Shown: positions 27,601 to 40,766 of the stretch, piece after piece
How the letters are laid out: the number at the start of each line of letters is the position of its first letter
Numbering within the stretch: position 1 is the stretch's first letter
Assembly (NCBI GenBank): GCA_037043235.1
Contig: JAWRVZ010000325.1
Coordinates: 248,001 to 312,000 of the forward strand
Direction of reading: 5' to 3'
DNA from: Rhodeus uyekii
Lineage: Eukaryota > Chordata > Actinopteri > Cypriniformes > Acheilognathidae
DNA length: 64,000 nucleotides
The notes under the pieces: generated by a model
What the model was told of the DNA's origin: nothing
Databases searched by the model: none
What the model saw: the letters and a program-made list of their open reading frames with translations, nothing else
Made by a program: the position numbers and the translations under genes

Positions 27601-29946
27601 ATGCCATTTCGGTGTGGCTGATTGACAGCTGAATAGCGTGGCATTCTGTTTATGAGTCAGACATACTAACCTCAGCACAGAGATGATCTGTAATTAGCTA
27701 ACGATGATGTGAGCATGTTTTTGTCACTCTGGAAGAAAGCTTACAGGGCTTTGCTTGTTATTGAGTGTACCAGTCAAACGTCCCTGATATCTTGTGAAGC
27801 TTCATGTTTATATATCTAATAGATCAGACGATACATGCCAAACAATATTTTGGTTATTTACTTCTGTTTAATCCAATATATATTTAAGCAGTTTACTATT
27901 TCTCTCACATACATAGGTCTGTATGCACATATAAAAAATCTAGCCGTCACATTACAGCTGCGTAATTTGGGGGAAATCTAAATGCATTTTTTCTGATTAA
28001 AAAATAAGCTTCAGGTTTGCTGTGCTTGTTTTTAGGGCTGCACAATTTGGGGACATTGATCAATGACAAAATAATATTATGACTATTATTATATTACTAA
28101 ATAAAACTATTTAAATTTTAGAAATTTTACTATTGTAATAGTTCATTTGTAAAATAAAAAGTATTTAAGAAAATACTTTAACAGTACTAGTAGTAATAAT
28201 AATATCTTTAATACATTATTTGACTGAACGATCTAAAATGACTTAACTAATAACAGCTGGTTTATAGGGACTTCTTATTACAAATTTGGGAAGATCTGCG
28301 GAGAAGGAGTTCATGAAGTTGTTTACTGAGCAGCTTTGAGACTCTGAAAACAAAGGCTGGACAATATATCAGAATTATCGAAATATCACAAATGTACATT
28401 CCCTTCAGTTCTCTTTCATGCCTTATTACACTTGAACGGTCAAACACACAGTTATGTCAAAATTCATGTAAACAGTTGGTAATGTCTTGGTAAACTCACT
28501 GCTCTTGACTGAATAACTTTTGTAGCTTTTTGTGACTATGTATATTTAATTCTATACAGTGTTTTATATTTACATTTGATTATTCAGTTTCTGTATTGCT
28601 TCTTTCTTGAGTCCTACCGTTAAATATAGCTAATGTATCTTTAATAATTTTATAATAATAATAATAACAAATAACAAAAAATATCTTTGTTTTGTTTTAT
28701 TTGTCCTATTGTTTGGAGTTCTTATTTTTAATAACAATATATATATAATATATATTTATAATATTTTGTTACTTTTACATTGATGTTAAAATTACATTAT
28801 CAGATTTTTGACATTATGTAATGCTAAAACACTGCTGGTCACTTTCAGAAGTTGTAGTTATGCTTTCTTTTCCTATGCATTTTAGGAAGATAAGGTTGTG
28901 ATTTTAATAGATAAGGTTGTGATTTTTAACTTGATTGTCAGCATTGTAAGTGTTTCTGATGGAGTTTACGATCAGCTGTGAATCACCTGCTAACAGGAAG
29001 GGACATAAGTAATATGCCGAGTTGCATCTTTTGATCTTTAGTTGCATCCCTTTGAGTATTCACTGATAACATGCTGCAGGATTAGACTCTGGAGAAATAT
29101 TTCCTGTGAACAACTCCGTCCCCTTCCTGTTATGATGTCATAGCAAGTGTTGAAGGGAACAGGAAGTGAAAGAATGAGATCATTATCTTGACTTGCAGCT
29201 GGCCCTATTATATGTGTTCACCAAACATGCGAACAAACACACAACCTGACCTTAATCTGGCCCTAATGACTCATTCTTTGAATTTGAAGTGAGCTGATGA
29301 GGTGAGAGTGAGACAATGACTCGCTTCTGCTTTGAGCGACATCATTTCCTCTTAAAGCTTTCAGTGTTTTCTTACCCTCACACTTCATTCTCTCTTCTCA
29401 GGGTCATCTGAGTGAGGGCTATGGGAAGTTGTGCAGCATCTACCTCAAACTGCTCATTACCAAAATGGAGTTTCACATCAAAGTGAGTGACTGAGCCCTT
29501 GAAGCTCCTCCTCGCATCTCCTCTCTTTAATTCCCAGACTATTTCAAGTCTTTATTCAGCACAGATATTTTGTGTTTCTCATCGTGGCGGGTAACGCATA
29601 TCAACTAGCCAATTTGGCGGGTTATGATTAATAAATTTTTCTTTCACTTTGCATGGCGTCGCTATCAGAGCCCTTCCACTAAAAGAAGCCTCAACTATTA
29701 GAAAAACAAAGTGAAAAGAGAGTCGCAGCATGGCACCACGTCTTTAAAATTCAAACTATGACTTCGGCTCTTCAAAAGCATTCCTCACATAGTTTTCCTT
29801 TAAAATACAACGATTAGGGACACATATATGTATGTGCATTGTATTGTGCTTTTTTTCAGTAGCAGGTTTGTTTTTGTGGCTTAAACAAATATGCTTTAAA
29901 TAAAGAAGTGCTATAGATATAGAAATGCTATAGATCTAAATTTATA

Positions 29947-30009
<63 letters not shown>

Positions 30010-30059
30010 GCATTTCTATATCTATAGCATTTCTTTATTTAAAGCATATTTGTTATATT

Positions 30060-30112
<53 letters not shown>

Positions 30113-33100
30113 AATGTCAAACCATTTCATGGGTAATTTACGAAACTCTATGCTGTCAGACTCACAAATATTACATTTATCCTACTTGCTCTCCCAGAAT
30201 CCTCGTTTCCCAGGCAACCTTCAGATGTCAAACAGACAGCTCGATGAGGCGGGTGAGAACGACGTCAATAATTTGTGAGTATTTCTTTGTTTCTCACAAG
30301 CTTTGTGTTTTCTCAGCCCGTTTTATTAAATAAAGCTGCAAAATTGCTTTGTCTGTCTTGTGCGATGGGATTTAATCATGTTTCCCTCTCTTTTCAACAC
30401 ATGTAGCTTCCAGTTGACGGTGGAGATGTTTGATTACTTGGATTGTGAGCTGAATCTTTTCCTCGGCGGTAAGTTTAAGGAGGAGTGCAAGTGTTTGAAC
30501 ATCCGCAAAGTCCTTTCACTTGCTGGTTATTTTGGTTGTGCCATCGGGAGGCTATTTTCTAAGTAGGTGGTAGGCAGACAAATATAGCTTCAATCTACTT
30601 GAATAGAGAAAGACTGAAATCTCTGTCAAGATTATATTAGAATAACATGTTAAGTGAGCAATAAAAGTCTCAGACCTTAAATCTGAGATCAAATGTGCAT
30701 TTTAGAGTACAACACAGCTGAAAAACCTCTAATAGTATAGGTCCATTTGCTGAAAAGGCAGTAAAATGTAGCTGGGACACTGCTAGATGCCAGTGTGCTT
30801 GTGCTGGAAGCATTATGGAGTGTTGTTGGCTGAAACATTGCTCCCTGGCACAGGAAACCACACCTCTGTGCTGAGAAGACGGGTTCTCACAGGAGCCTGC
30901 ATCACTGATCACCAGAGAGATGGACGGACGGAGGGGGGAGGGAGCATGGGCATGAATGTGAATGAGGAAATGGGCAATGAGAGGGATAAATTGAGAAAAA
31001 CAGCATGTTGAAGGGAATGAGGGCTTCATAAAATGAAAGATTGTAACTTACTGGTTGAACATAATTATTTTGAACATGTTTAAAGTGCCCCTATTTTTTA
31101 TATTACTTGTCATGTAAGTAAGATGGGTCTACAAAGTTTTAAAGATCAAAGTACACAACAAAGAAAGTTATTGTGTATAGGTAGATAGCTAAAGCTATAG
31201 ATGGATATAAAAGAAATATAATGATATAAAGGATCATAAATTGTGTATATAATCATATTTTTTAATTGTGTTAGAGATTAAGTGTAATGATTCTATAAAA
31301 ATAGTTTTTGTAAATAAATCTGAAGATGGGAGTTTTATTTTGTTGGTTTTTCTTCACAGTGTTCAGTTCGTTGGATATGTCTCGTTCGGTGTCTGTGACG
31401 GCAGCGGGTCAGTGTCGTCTGGCCCCTCTTATACAGGTCATCCTGGACTCTAGTCATCTGTACGACTACACCGTCAAACTGCTATTCAAACTCCACTCCT
31501 GTGAGTCCAGAAACCACATCTCTCTCTTTACAAACGCAAACCATCAAACCGACCCAGCGCTAAATCTGCCCGTAGTTGCAGAAACACCATGGAAAGCTTT
31601 TTATTATTATTTTAATTCATTATAATAATAATTCATTACATTTATATAGCGCTTTATCATAGACACTCAAAGCGCTTTACATGGAAGGGGGAATGTTTTT
31701 ATATTTTAAAACATAAGAGATGCTGTACTAATAACTGCAACTCTAATTTAATTAATGTTCTTATGTTAATTTATTATTATAAATGTCTGTTAAATCATTT
31801 AAATTTTAAATATGTTGGAGTGGGATTGGTGTAGCTATGTTTCTTTGTATATTGTATAATTTGTACAATTTAATACAAATAGCATAAAAATGGAAAAAAA
31901 AGAAAGCAAGCTTGACCAAGTTAGTAACTAATGGGGTTGGACTTAGTGGAGGGTAATTGTCTTAAGCCTTGTTGTGATGGGCATTGAGCGCTCTCTGAGT
32001 CCTCTTGTTCACGTGTTCTCCAGGTCTGCCAGCAGATACTCTGCAGGGCCACAGGGATCGCTTCCAGGAGCAGTTTAAAAAGTTAGTCTATCAGTCACTA
32101 TCCAGTCAGAACAGCTGACTTGAGTCACACAGACTGCCACTATTTTAATTCTTTTGTCATTTCTCACTCTCTCAATCTTTCCCCTCGCTCTGTTTCTTTC
32201 TCTCTGCAGGCTGAAGAGTCTGTTCTATCGCTCCAGTAACCTGCAGTATTTCAAGAGACTGATTCAGATCCCACAACTTCCTGAGGTGAGACTCCTGCAT
32301 ACCAAACAGATTCCTGCCTGACCTGAGTCCAGAAATACAGCTAGTGGAAAGAAATTATGTAACTCATTTACATACCAACCAACTGGAGTCCATGAAAATG
32401 CTTCGGGGCGGTCCCGTGAAACAACAATTTTCTTACATTTTCTCATGATATAAATTAACCATAGAGGAAAAAGTGAGCTATTTTTTATTTATTTTTACCA
32501 TGACTTTGGCTCAACCAATGGCGCGAGACTAGGGCAGGGCTATTCTCCTGATCAATAGCATACGAAGGAATGTTTTGGGAAAACCTGTTTGAAAACCGAT
32601 TCCATTAACTTCAAGGATTTGTGTGTTTATTGCAATCGTTCTCCGTTTCTCTACAGAATCCACCAAACTTCCTGCGGGCATCAGCCCTGTCAGAGCACAT
32701 CAGTCCAGTGGTGGTGATTCCAGTGGAGTCTTCGTCCCCTGAAAGTGAACATGTAGTAGAGACAGAAGACCTGGTTGACACAGACATCCCATCTTTACCG
32801 GTACCACACACAATCTTACTATCCAAAGCTTTTAAGTAGACTGTCTTTAAACGTAAGCATCTAAAGATTTATCTCCTTTAGAACACTGTGGACAGCAAAT
32901 TCGACGACCTTTTCGGCACCTCAGCAGCTACAGACCCGTTCAACTTCAACAGTCAGAACGGCATGCGCAAAGATGACAAGTAAGGATTAATAATAGTAAG
33001 GATCTCTTTGAGTTTATAAGGTCATGATGACATGATACAGAGTACGATAAATCTGTATCTCTCACCTCAAGAGACCGTTTGATTGAGCAGCTCACAGCAG

Positions 33101-36100
33101 AGCTACGGGCCCTGAAAGACGAGCTGGAGTCCTTCAGATTGGAGGTAATGAGCAGGAGATGTAATATTATATCGTTCTAAAGTTTGGGGTCAGTCAGATT
33201 TTCTTTCCAGCAAGGACATGTGCAGTTTACAAAGTAAAGAATTTTATATTGTTACAAAAAAATTCTTCTGAACTTTCTATTAATCAAAGAATCCTGACAA
33301 AAATGCATCACAGTTTCCACTAAAGTACTAAGCAGCACAAATGTTTTCAACATTGATGATAAGAAATGTTTCTTCAGCAGTAAATCATTGTATGCTGATG
33401 AATTATTATTATTTTTTTATTGTAGACTTCTTTCAAAATCATTTTAAAGTCATCTTGCAGGCCCTAAACGTTTAAAGGAGAGTGTACAGTGAAAATGAAT
33501 GATTATTTCGGTCTTTCTCAGAGTGGCCGTCTTTGTCAAGCACTACGGGGGCGTGTGAATGAGCTGGAGGCAGAGCTTGCAGAGCAGACTCACCTAAAGC
33601 AGCAGGCGTTGGGCGAGAGCGAGTTCCTGAGGGCAGAGCTAGATGACCTGCGCAGGGTCAAAGAGGACACAGAGAAAGAGCAGCGCAGCCTGAGCGAAAT
33701 CGAGAGTAAGAGTTTGGTTATGATATGTGACCAGCTACAATATTTGCGTTGGAAAAAGTTACATTTCACTTTTTCAAATATTGTATTAGGATTTCTTATT
33801 AAATGAACCCTGTTTCTTACTCAAAGTTCTTGGACTGACGTCAGTAATGTAGAGAGCTTCAGGACAAACCATTGCTCTGTTCCTTTTTCTTAAAAAAACA
33901 GGCTTTCCTTCCTCTTTGGTTTACTTACACAAACTGGCTTAAAGCTGTTTTTTTTTTTTAAACGTTTGTTATTCTTTTATAATCACTATATAGAAGTAGC
34001 ACATTTTTATGGTCCGAACCTTCAGCACCACTGAACAACGTGTTACAGGATATTAAAGAGATGTTCAGAGTGCAGAGATGCAGGATGGAGATGGATGTTC
34101 TTGGTGGAGAAAGATGTTCTTTAGACAGTCTATTTCCTTTCTGGAGCTGAGGAGCATAACCAGAAGGAACCCTAATCCACACCAATCAAAAACTAATAAA
34201 CCAAATAGACTTCAGTCCAATTCACTAGCAGACAAACATACAAAAGCCTTTGCTGACAATCTCAGTGGTGCTGTTCTGTGACAGAGGGTAAGGTCTTGTG
34301 TTTTTGGTACTTGACATTAATTAATTACGGTATTGTATTTGTGTGTTTTTTTAATTTTATTTTAGGAAAAGCACAAGCAAATGAGCAACGCTATACCAAG
34401 CTAAAGGAGAAATACACAGAGCTGGTCCAGAGCCATGCTGACCTGCTGAGGAAGGTAAATTGATCTTCATTCAGATCACATGTGAGCTGTACATGGGTAT
34501 ATTTCATTTATATGGATAAATTAAGCATACACCGTTTATCTTGGTTACACGTTCATTTTGTCATCAAGTAGACCTTCAGATTGAAGGGTGATTCTCACAA
34601 AACTATATTTTCTGTAAGCTTTTTTCAGGGTTAATTTAGTTGACTTTCCAAAAAAGTCCATATAATAAAAAAATGTATGCAATACAAAGCACCCATTAAA
34701 ATAAAAAATTTCGGAAAGCTTTTCAGAATTCAGTGTTTGTATTTTGTGTACAGTAAAACGGCAAAAAGCGTGTTTAGTCAAGTTGCGATATTGAACCGGA
34801 CCACATGGCGATGACAAATAGATGCGTGAGGGCTCGTCATGTTCTGATGAACAATCACAGAATATGACCTAGCTCGTGTTTTAAAGTGAAACACAAGTTA
34901 GATTTAATAATTTACTGAAAACACAACTATTCTATCTGCCGTCTCTGATGGAATCAGCCTGGTTTTCTTTATTTTAGCGCTCTTCTGGGCTGATTGTTTG
35001 AATGAATTTGCTTACTGGATCATTGGACTGAACACATTGCCGGAGTTTAGCGGCTTAAAATGGTCTGATCACTAACAGAGAAGTGAAATCAGGTTAAATA
35101 GTTAGAATATAAATTTCTTCCTACCAGTGTTACAGATGCTTGATAGACTGAGATCACCTAACTGCGTTACGTAAATTAAATTAATGATGCAATTTAACAT
35201 GCTTCACTAATTTATTTGCATTAATTATTTTAATACGTTAAAGGCTTTTAATTGATTGCATGCATTAACGTTGTTGACAGCCCTAATACATACGTATAAA
35301 GTTGCGATTCTAATCAGGACCATGTGAAGTAAAAAAAAACCTAAACCAACCACATCGACATGCCTGCATATTGATGCATGTGGGACCATCATATTAATGC
35401 GTATGCATACTGCTTGCTTCAGCTCCAGTGTCAGGCCTGTCAGTAAGCCTGCTGGTTGTTTAGATCCTCCACCAGAATTCTTTCCCAGCAGATTCCATTT
35501 CTTGCCCAGATGAAACTTGGCACTGTGTTCCTCTGCCACGCTTGGGCTGTCATCATCTCATACAGGAGCACACTCTGATCCCAGAGCCATCCGACAGTGG
35601 GTGCCACGTTCCAGGGAAAGGACCTGGGTCAGCCAAGAGTTTTGACTGTGCTAAACTCTACATGTCTGTGTGTTTCTCAGAATGCAGAGGTGACTCGTCA
35701 GATGACGGTGGCCCGCGCCGCTCAGGACGAGGTGGAGAATGTGAAGAAAGAGATGCAGGACAGATTGAAAGCCGCTCAGGACTCTGCCAGTCAGCAGGTT
35801 GCACACAAACCACATACACACACACTTCATACACACACTCCCTCTGCATGATGTATCCGTAGTATGTTTGTCTTACACTTCCCTATCCTCATGTATGTGC
35901 ACGAGTAGGAGAAGGCTCAGTTAGAGCAGCTTCAAGCTCTACAAGCCGAGCTCATGTCCAGCAGAACAGAACTAGAGACCCTGAAGAGTACCGTCTCCTC
36001 CTCCCAACAGGTGGGACCTCACCCTCCACCCATCATTCTCTTTCTCTTCACCTCTGTCATGAATCTTTCTCCACTCCTTCTCTGCTTGAATAGATCTATT

Positions 36101-39100
36101 TGGGGGGGAATTATAATTCTAGAATAAGTGGGGTGATTTTTTTAAATAAAATGTTTTTTTTCTTACTTTTGAAGAGTGTTTTTAGTTCACACCCTAACCC
36201 AGTTGATATTAATCTTTACAGGAATTAATAAAAAAATCTCTTTTTTATGTGACATTCTCAGTGAGCCATATTGATTTTTTCCCCCCACAATATATCATGC
36301 AGCCCAACTTCACACTCTTCCATATATCCCTGTTCAGCTCTCCGTCAACAGCAGGATTACTGTGCAATTAGTCCAGTGCAGGTTGACATGGTGATTCTGT
36401 GTTCGCATATAGGGTGCTAAATTACCTGAGTTGATGTGTCCAGACTGCATGTATGAGTTAATATGCCTCCCTGCCTCCCCTTCCATCCCAATTCCCTCTG
36501 TCTCCAGCACACCTGCTGCATCGCCTCCACTGCTGCCTTGCTGCTAGAGTACAAGCATACGCCAAAACACAGAAACAAATTAGCATTTTAGACAGAACCA
36601 TTTTTATTTTTGGCGTTTTTCAGCTTTTTCAATAACAAAAATGTTTTAGTTATCCATAACAACACAGTTTCTTTAGATTCTTGGTATCAGTAAAACAAGT
36701 CACATTAGATCTTGTGATTCTCATGATGACAGATGGCTCTCATTGAACTTTATTCTCTCTCTTCATGTAGTCAAATGAGCAGCTCAATACTCAGCTGTCT
36801 GCTTTAGAGGCTGAGAAGGCGGGGCTTTTGGAGACTGTCTCTCAGAAGGAGGCGGAGTTGGTAGGTTTGGGGGTGGAGTTAGAACGTGTACAGAGCAGTC
36901 TGACCAATGAGAGAGAGAGTGGTGTGAAAGCTGCTGAGACCCTGCAAAACCAACTAAATGAGAAGGTGGGATATTGTGTTTACTATTGACTTTCATTTAT
37001 AATTCTGGCTTTGTATTTGTTCAGATTACCATATTTTCCCGCATATAACACACAGATAATCCGCACCCTCATTTAGCCCGCGGGTTTTGTGTAAAAAAAA
37101 CAACAACAAAAAAACATTGGTATAACCTCCCTCATGGTACCGCCCTCATGGCAGCACAGCCAATTCACATCTTCTTGCATGATTGACAGGTCAGACAGCC
37201 AATCAGCGTCAGCTGTCAGAGTGATCGTACAAGCGCCAGAGACAACAACCCTCGCAAGAAAGAAAAACAAAGAAAATACCGCAAAAAACCCTTACGTCCT
37301 TAGGGATGTAACAAATAGATTGAAATATTATTACGTGTAATTTTTATATATAGCTCGCGCCCTTATATAAATCGCACGCCCCCGCGGGGTTTGTAAAATC
37401 TGGTATAACCCGCGGGTTATATAAGGGAAAATACAGTACTCAAATTCTCATTATACCAGAATAAAAAGGCTGCTTAATTTGCTTTTAAGAGCTCCCTAGC
37501 ATATATATTGTTAATCTCAAAGCTAACAGAAAATGACTAATTGATGTCATGGAGTTTTAAGTCATTTTGATTGTCTTTCTATCTGCAGGAGAGTCGCGAG
37601 CAGGCACTGGAGAGCGAGTTGGTGTCTCTGCGCTGGGCGACTCTACGGGCAGCTCTAGAGGAGGCGGAGAGGATTGTACAAGACAGCCTGAATCAGCTGG
37701 AGGACCCCGCACACATCAGCTGCACCAGTTCGGCTGGTCAGTGACCAGCTCAAATTACCCTCATGTCCTGACAACCAACACTGATTACACCGTACAGCTG
37801 GAATTGCCCTACGAGAGCGTGATAAATATTAAAGAACCTTCTTGTGTGTGTAGATTACCTGGTGTCCAGGTGCCAGGTGGCTCTGGACTGCGTGGAGAGG
37901 CTGCAGTCGGCCAGAGATGGCTTTGTATCAGATAACACAGGTGAATTACATGTACATACACTCTCATTTCCCTTCTCATCTTGCATTCATTAATGTAGCG
38001 TTCACTCTTAACAGTATTGGGAAAGTTGCTTTGAAACTGTGGATTGCCAAGAGACAAGTTACACAGAATTTGAAGTAGTCTGTAGTAATTAGCTAAAAGG
38101 TAATTAGTTACGTTGAAGCTGCTTAAGGGGACAAATTGTCTTTTCAAATACTTGTCATTGTACACTACCGTTCAAAGGTTTGTGGATAAGTCTTTTATGC
38201 TTTATTTGATCAAAAATACAGTTAAAACTGTAATATTGTGAGACATACAATTTAAAATAACTTTTTTAAATGTGATCTTCATTTACAGTACCTTCAGTGT
38301 CACATGATCCTTCAGAAATCATTTTAATATGCTGATTTGTTGCTCAAAAAAGATTTTATTATTAGCAATGTTGTCAACATTTGTGCTGCTTAAATTTATT
38401 TTATAAATGTACGCTATAAATGTTTACTGTCATATTTGATCAGTTTAATTGCCTACTTTTTGTAAAAAAAAAATCACACATTTTTGGATTATAAATGTGC
38501 CATTTATTTTCAGATGAAAGAAATCTAAAAAATATAATCTCTAAAAAATAATGCAATTCAAGTAAAAAAGCAAAGCTGAAAAGCATTGATGAGCAGTATT
38601 TTTTCCCACATTTTTTTCAAATCTAAATTTTAGAACAGAATTTATTGGTTACCTCATTTGGAGTTTATTTTTGTATTTCCGAACAAACTGAATTGCTAAA
38701 AACAAACTGTCTGAATCACTTTATCACTTCCCTGCAGTACTTCAGACAGGAGATCATTCTCTTTGGCTCACTTGCTAGTATGGCTGTGCAATACGACGTG
38801 ACACATCTGTGATGATGTGATTTGTGATGCTACACCGCTACCTGTTGGAACAAATGTCTCTATTTTGAAGATAGTTGAGCTACTAGTAGTCACACTACTG
38901 AAAACTTGTATTACTTCTCATCACTGTTCTCCACTAGCAGGCACAAGCTCAAAAACATATTCACGTAATGAAATGCCAATAGAAATCCATTACCAAAAAT
39001 GCTTCAGAAACCTTTTCATCATTTCTTTGACATACAATTAATCTGTTGAGATGAGAGGCACTTGTAAAATCATGTTTGAACGGTTTCACACTGATTTTCC

Positions 39101-40670
39101 TGTATGTGTGTAATAGATGTGTCTGGACTGGTACGGGCAGTGACTCAGTTTGCTCACCTGGTGGGCGATGTCATCGTGCAGGGCAGCGCCACCTCCCACA
39201 TGGTGCCAGTGGAACAAGCTGACGGTAAGAATGAGACGTCAACCATCCATCCACTTATGTAATCACATCAGCACAACTGATGCATTTCTATGCAAATACT
39301 TCCTTAAAGTCATTTTACACCTGTGGTTCTCAAATAGTGGGGCGCGGAGCGATGCCAGGGGGGCGCGCGTGACCGTGGGGAACATGCTTTTTTTGTCAGG
39401 GAGTAGGTTTTCTTGCACTGAACAAGAGCAGCAGATATGAAGTTCAGATAACAAACCCTTCACCCATTGATGTGTACGATCACACCGGTGTTCATGTGTC
39501 ACGTGATCAATCGCTAAATTCACGTGTTTTCACGCGCTATCTGGCACTGATCCAAAAAAGACGCACTCAGAGAACTTGATCATTATAAAGGTTTTTAAGC
39601 GACAAACATTCACTTCCACATATCTGAGAATCTGAATATCAGGTAGTTGATAACAGAGCCAACAAGTTGGTGACTATTGTGACTAAAAAAGTAAAAACCA
39701 AATAAATGTGAAACATCTATCAAACAGCGCTTTTTGTGACTGCGGTCTGTCACATGACAAGCATGACACGTTGCCATGGAAACAATAAAGTGAAAGTTCC
39801 AAAATAGGGGGAGGGGGGGTTTACTTCTTCCTAGGGGGGGGCGACAGAAAATAATTGAGAAGCACTGTTTTACACTGACACATCGACCAATCAGCATCCA
39901 GGACCAGAGCTGTCTGTTTGATCTAGGCAGCATAATTGTAATTTCTATTATTACACTGCTAAATATTTTACAGTATCCACATATAGAGAGACATCCAAGA
40001 AAATGACATTCTGTTTGAGTCAGTTTCCATATGTCATGAAGGTCATTAGTGTCACTGTGGTTCTGTTAATAACTCCGCCGCCAGAGGTCTGGTTGTTTCA
40101 GGAGAGATGCTTGAAAGGAACATGGCATAACTCAAAACGGTTAATGTGCGGTTCCCACGCGCACAAGGGATCACGTCATGACTGTACGTGGCAGGAAATG
40201 TGTGTCTTCCCGAGCGTATGTGGAGTGTCTGCAGGTGACAGATGGCTCGTCTGACTGCTCTCTGGTTTCTGTCTTTGTTTGTCTGTGGGCAGCTTTGGCA
40301 GACAACGTGAAGGCGTGTGGCGCGGAGGCCATGGCGCTGCTTTGCCAGCTTAAGGAGGCGAAGTCTATGGGGACGGCAGACTGCAGCCGGCTGACGTCGG
40401 CACTGGATACCGTAATGGCTTTGGGCGAGGTGAGTGTGCCACTGAGAGTCAGTCCTTGTTTTAGCATAGTAAATCAGTGGATTGAAAAATTGTAATGTAA
40501 TTGGCGATACAATTACATTTGTGTACTTTTCCTGAATTATTGAAATTATGCTAAGTCTAGTATGGAGTAGTATAGAACTGTTATCTGCACACTGTATGCC
40601 CAGTGTTTTTATTTTAATTTTTTATAAAAAAAATTTTTGTATATTTAAAATTAGCATTCATTTATATTCA

Positions 40671-40766
<96 letters not shown>

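Noticed and set aside
30670..31029. 119-residue minus-strand ORF in hip1 intron 7
   Set aside because: No homology, no splice or promoter context; a chance open frame in an intron.
31326..31625. 99-residue ORF as an independent gene
   Set aside because: It is hip1 exon 8 read through its splice sites.
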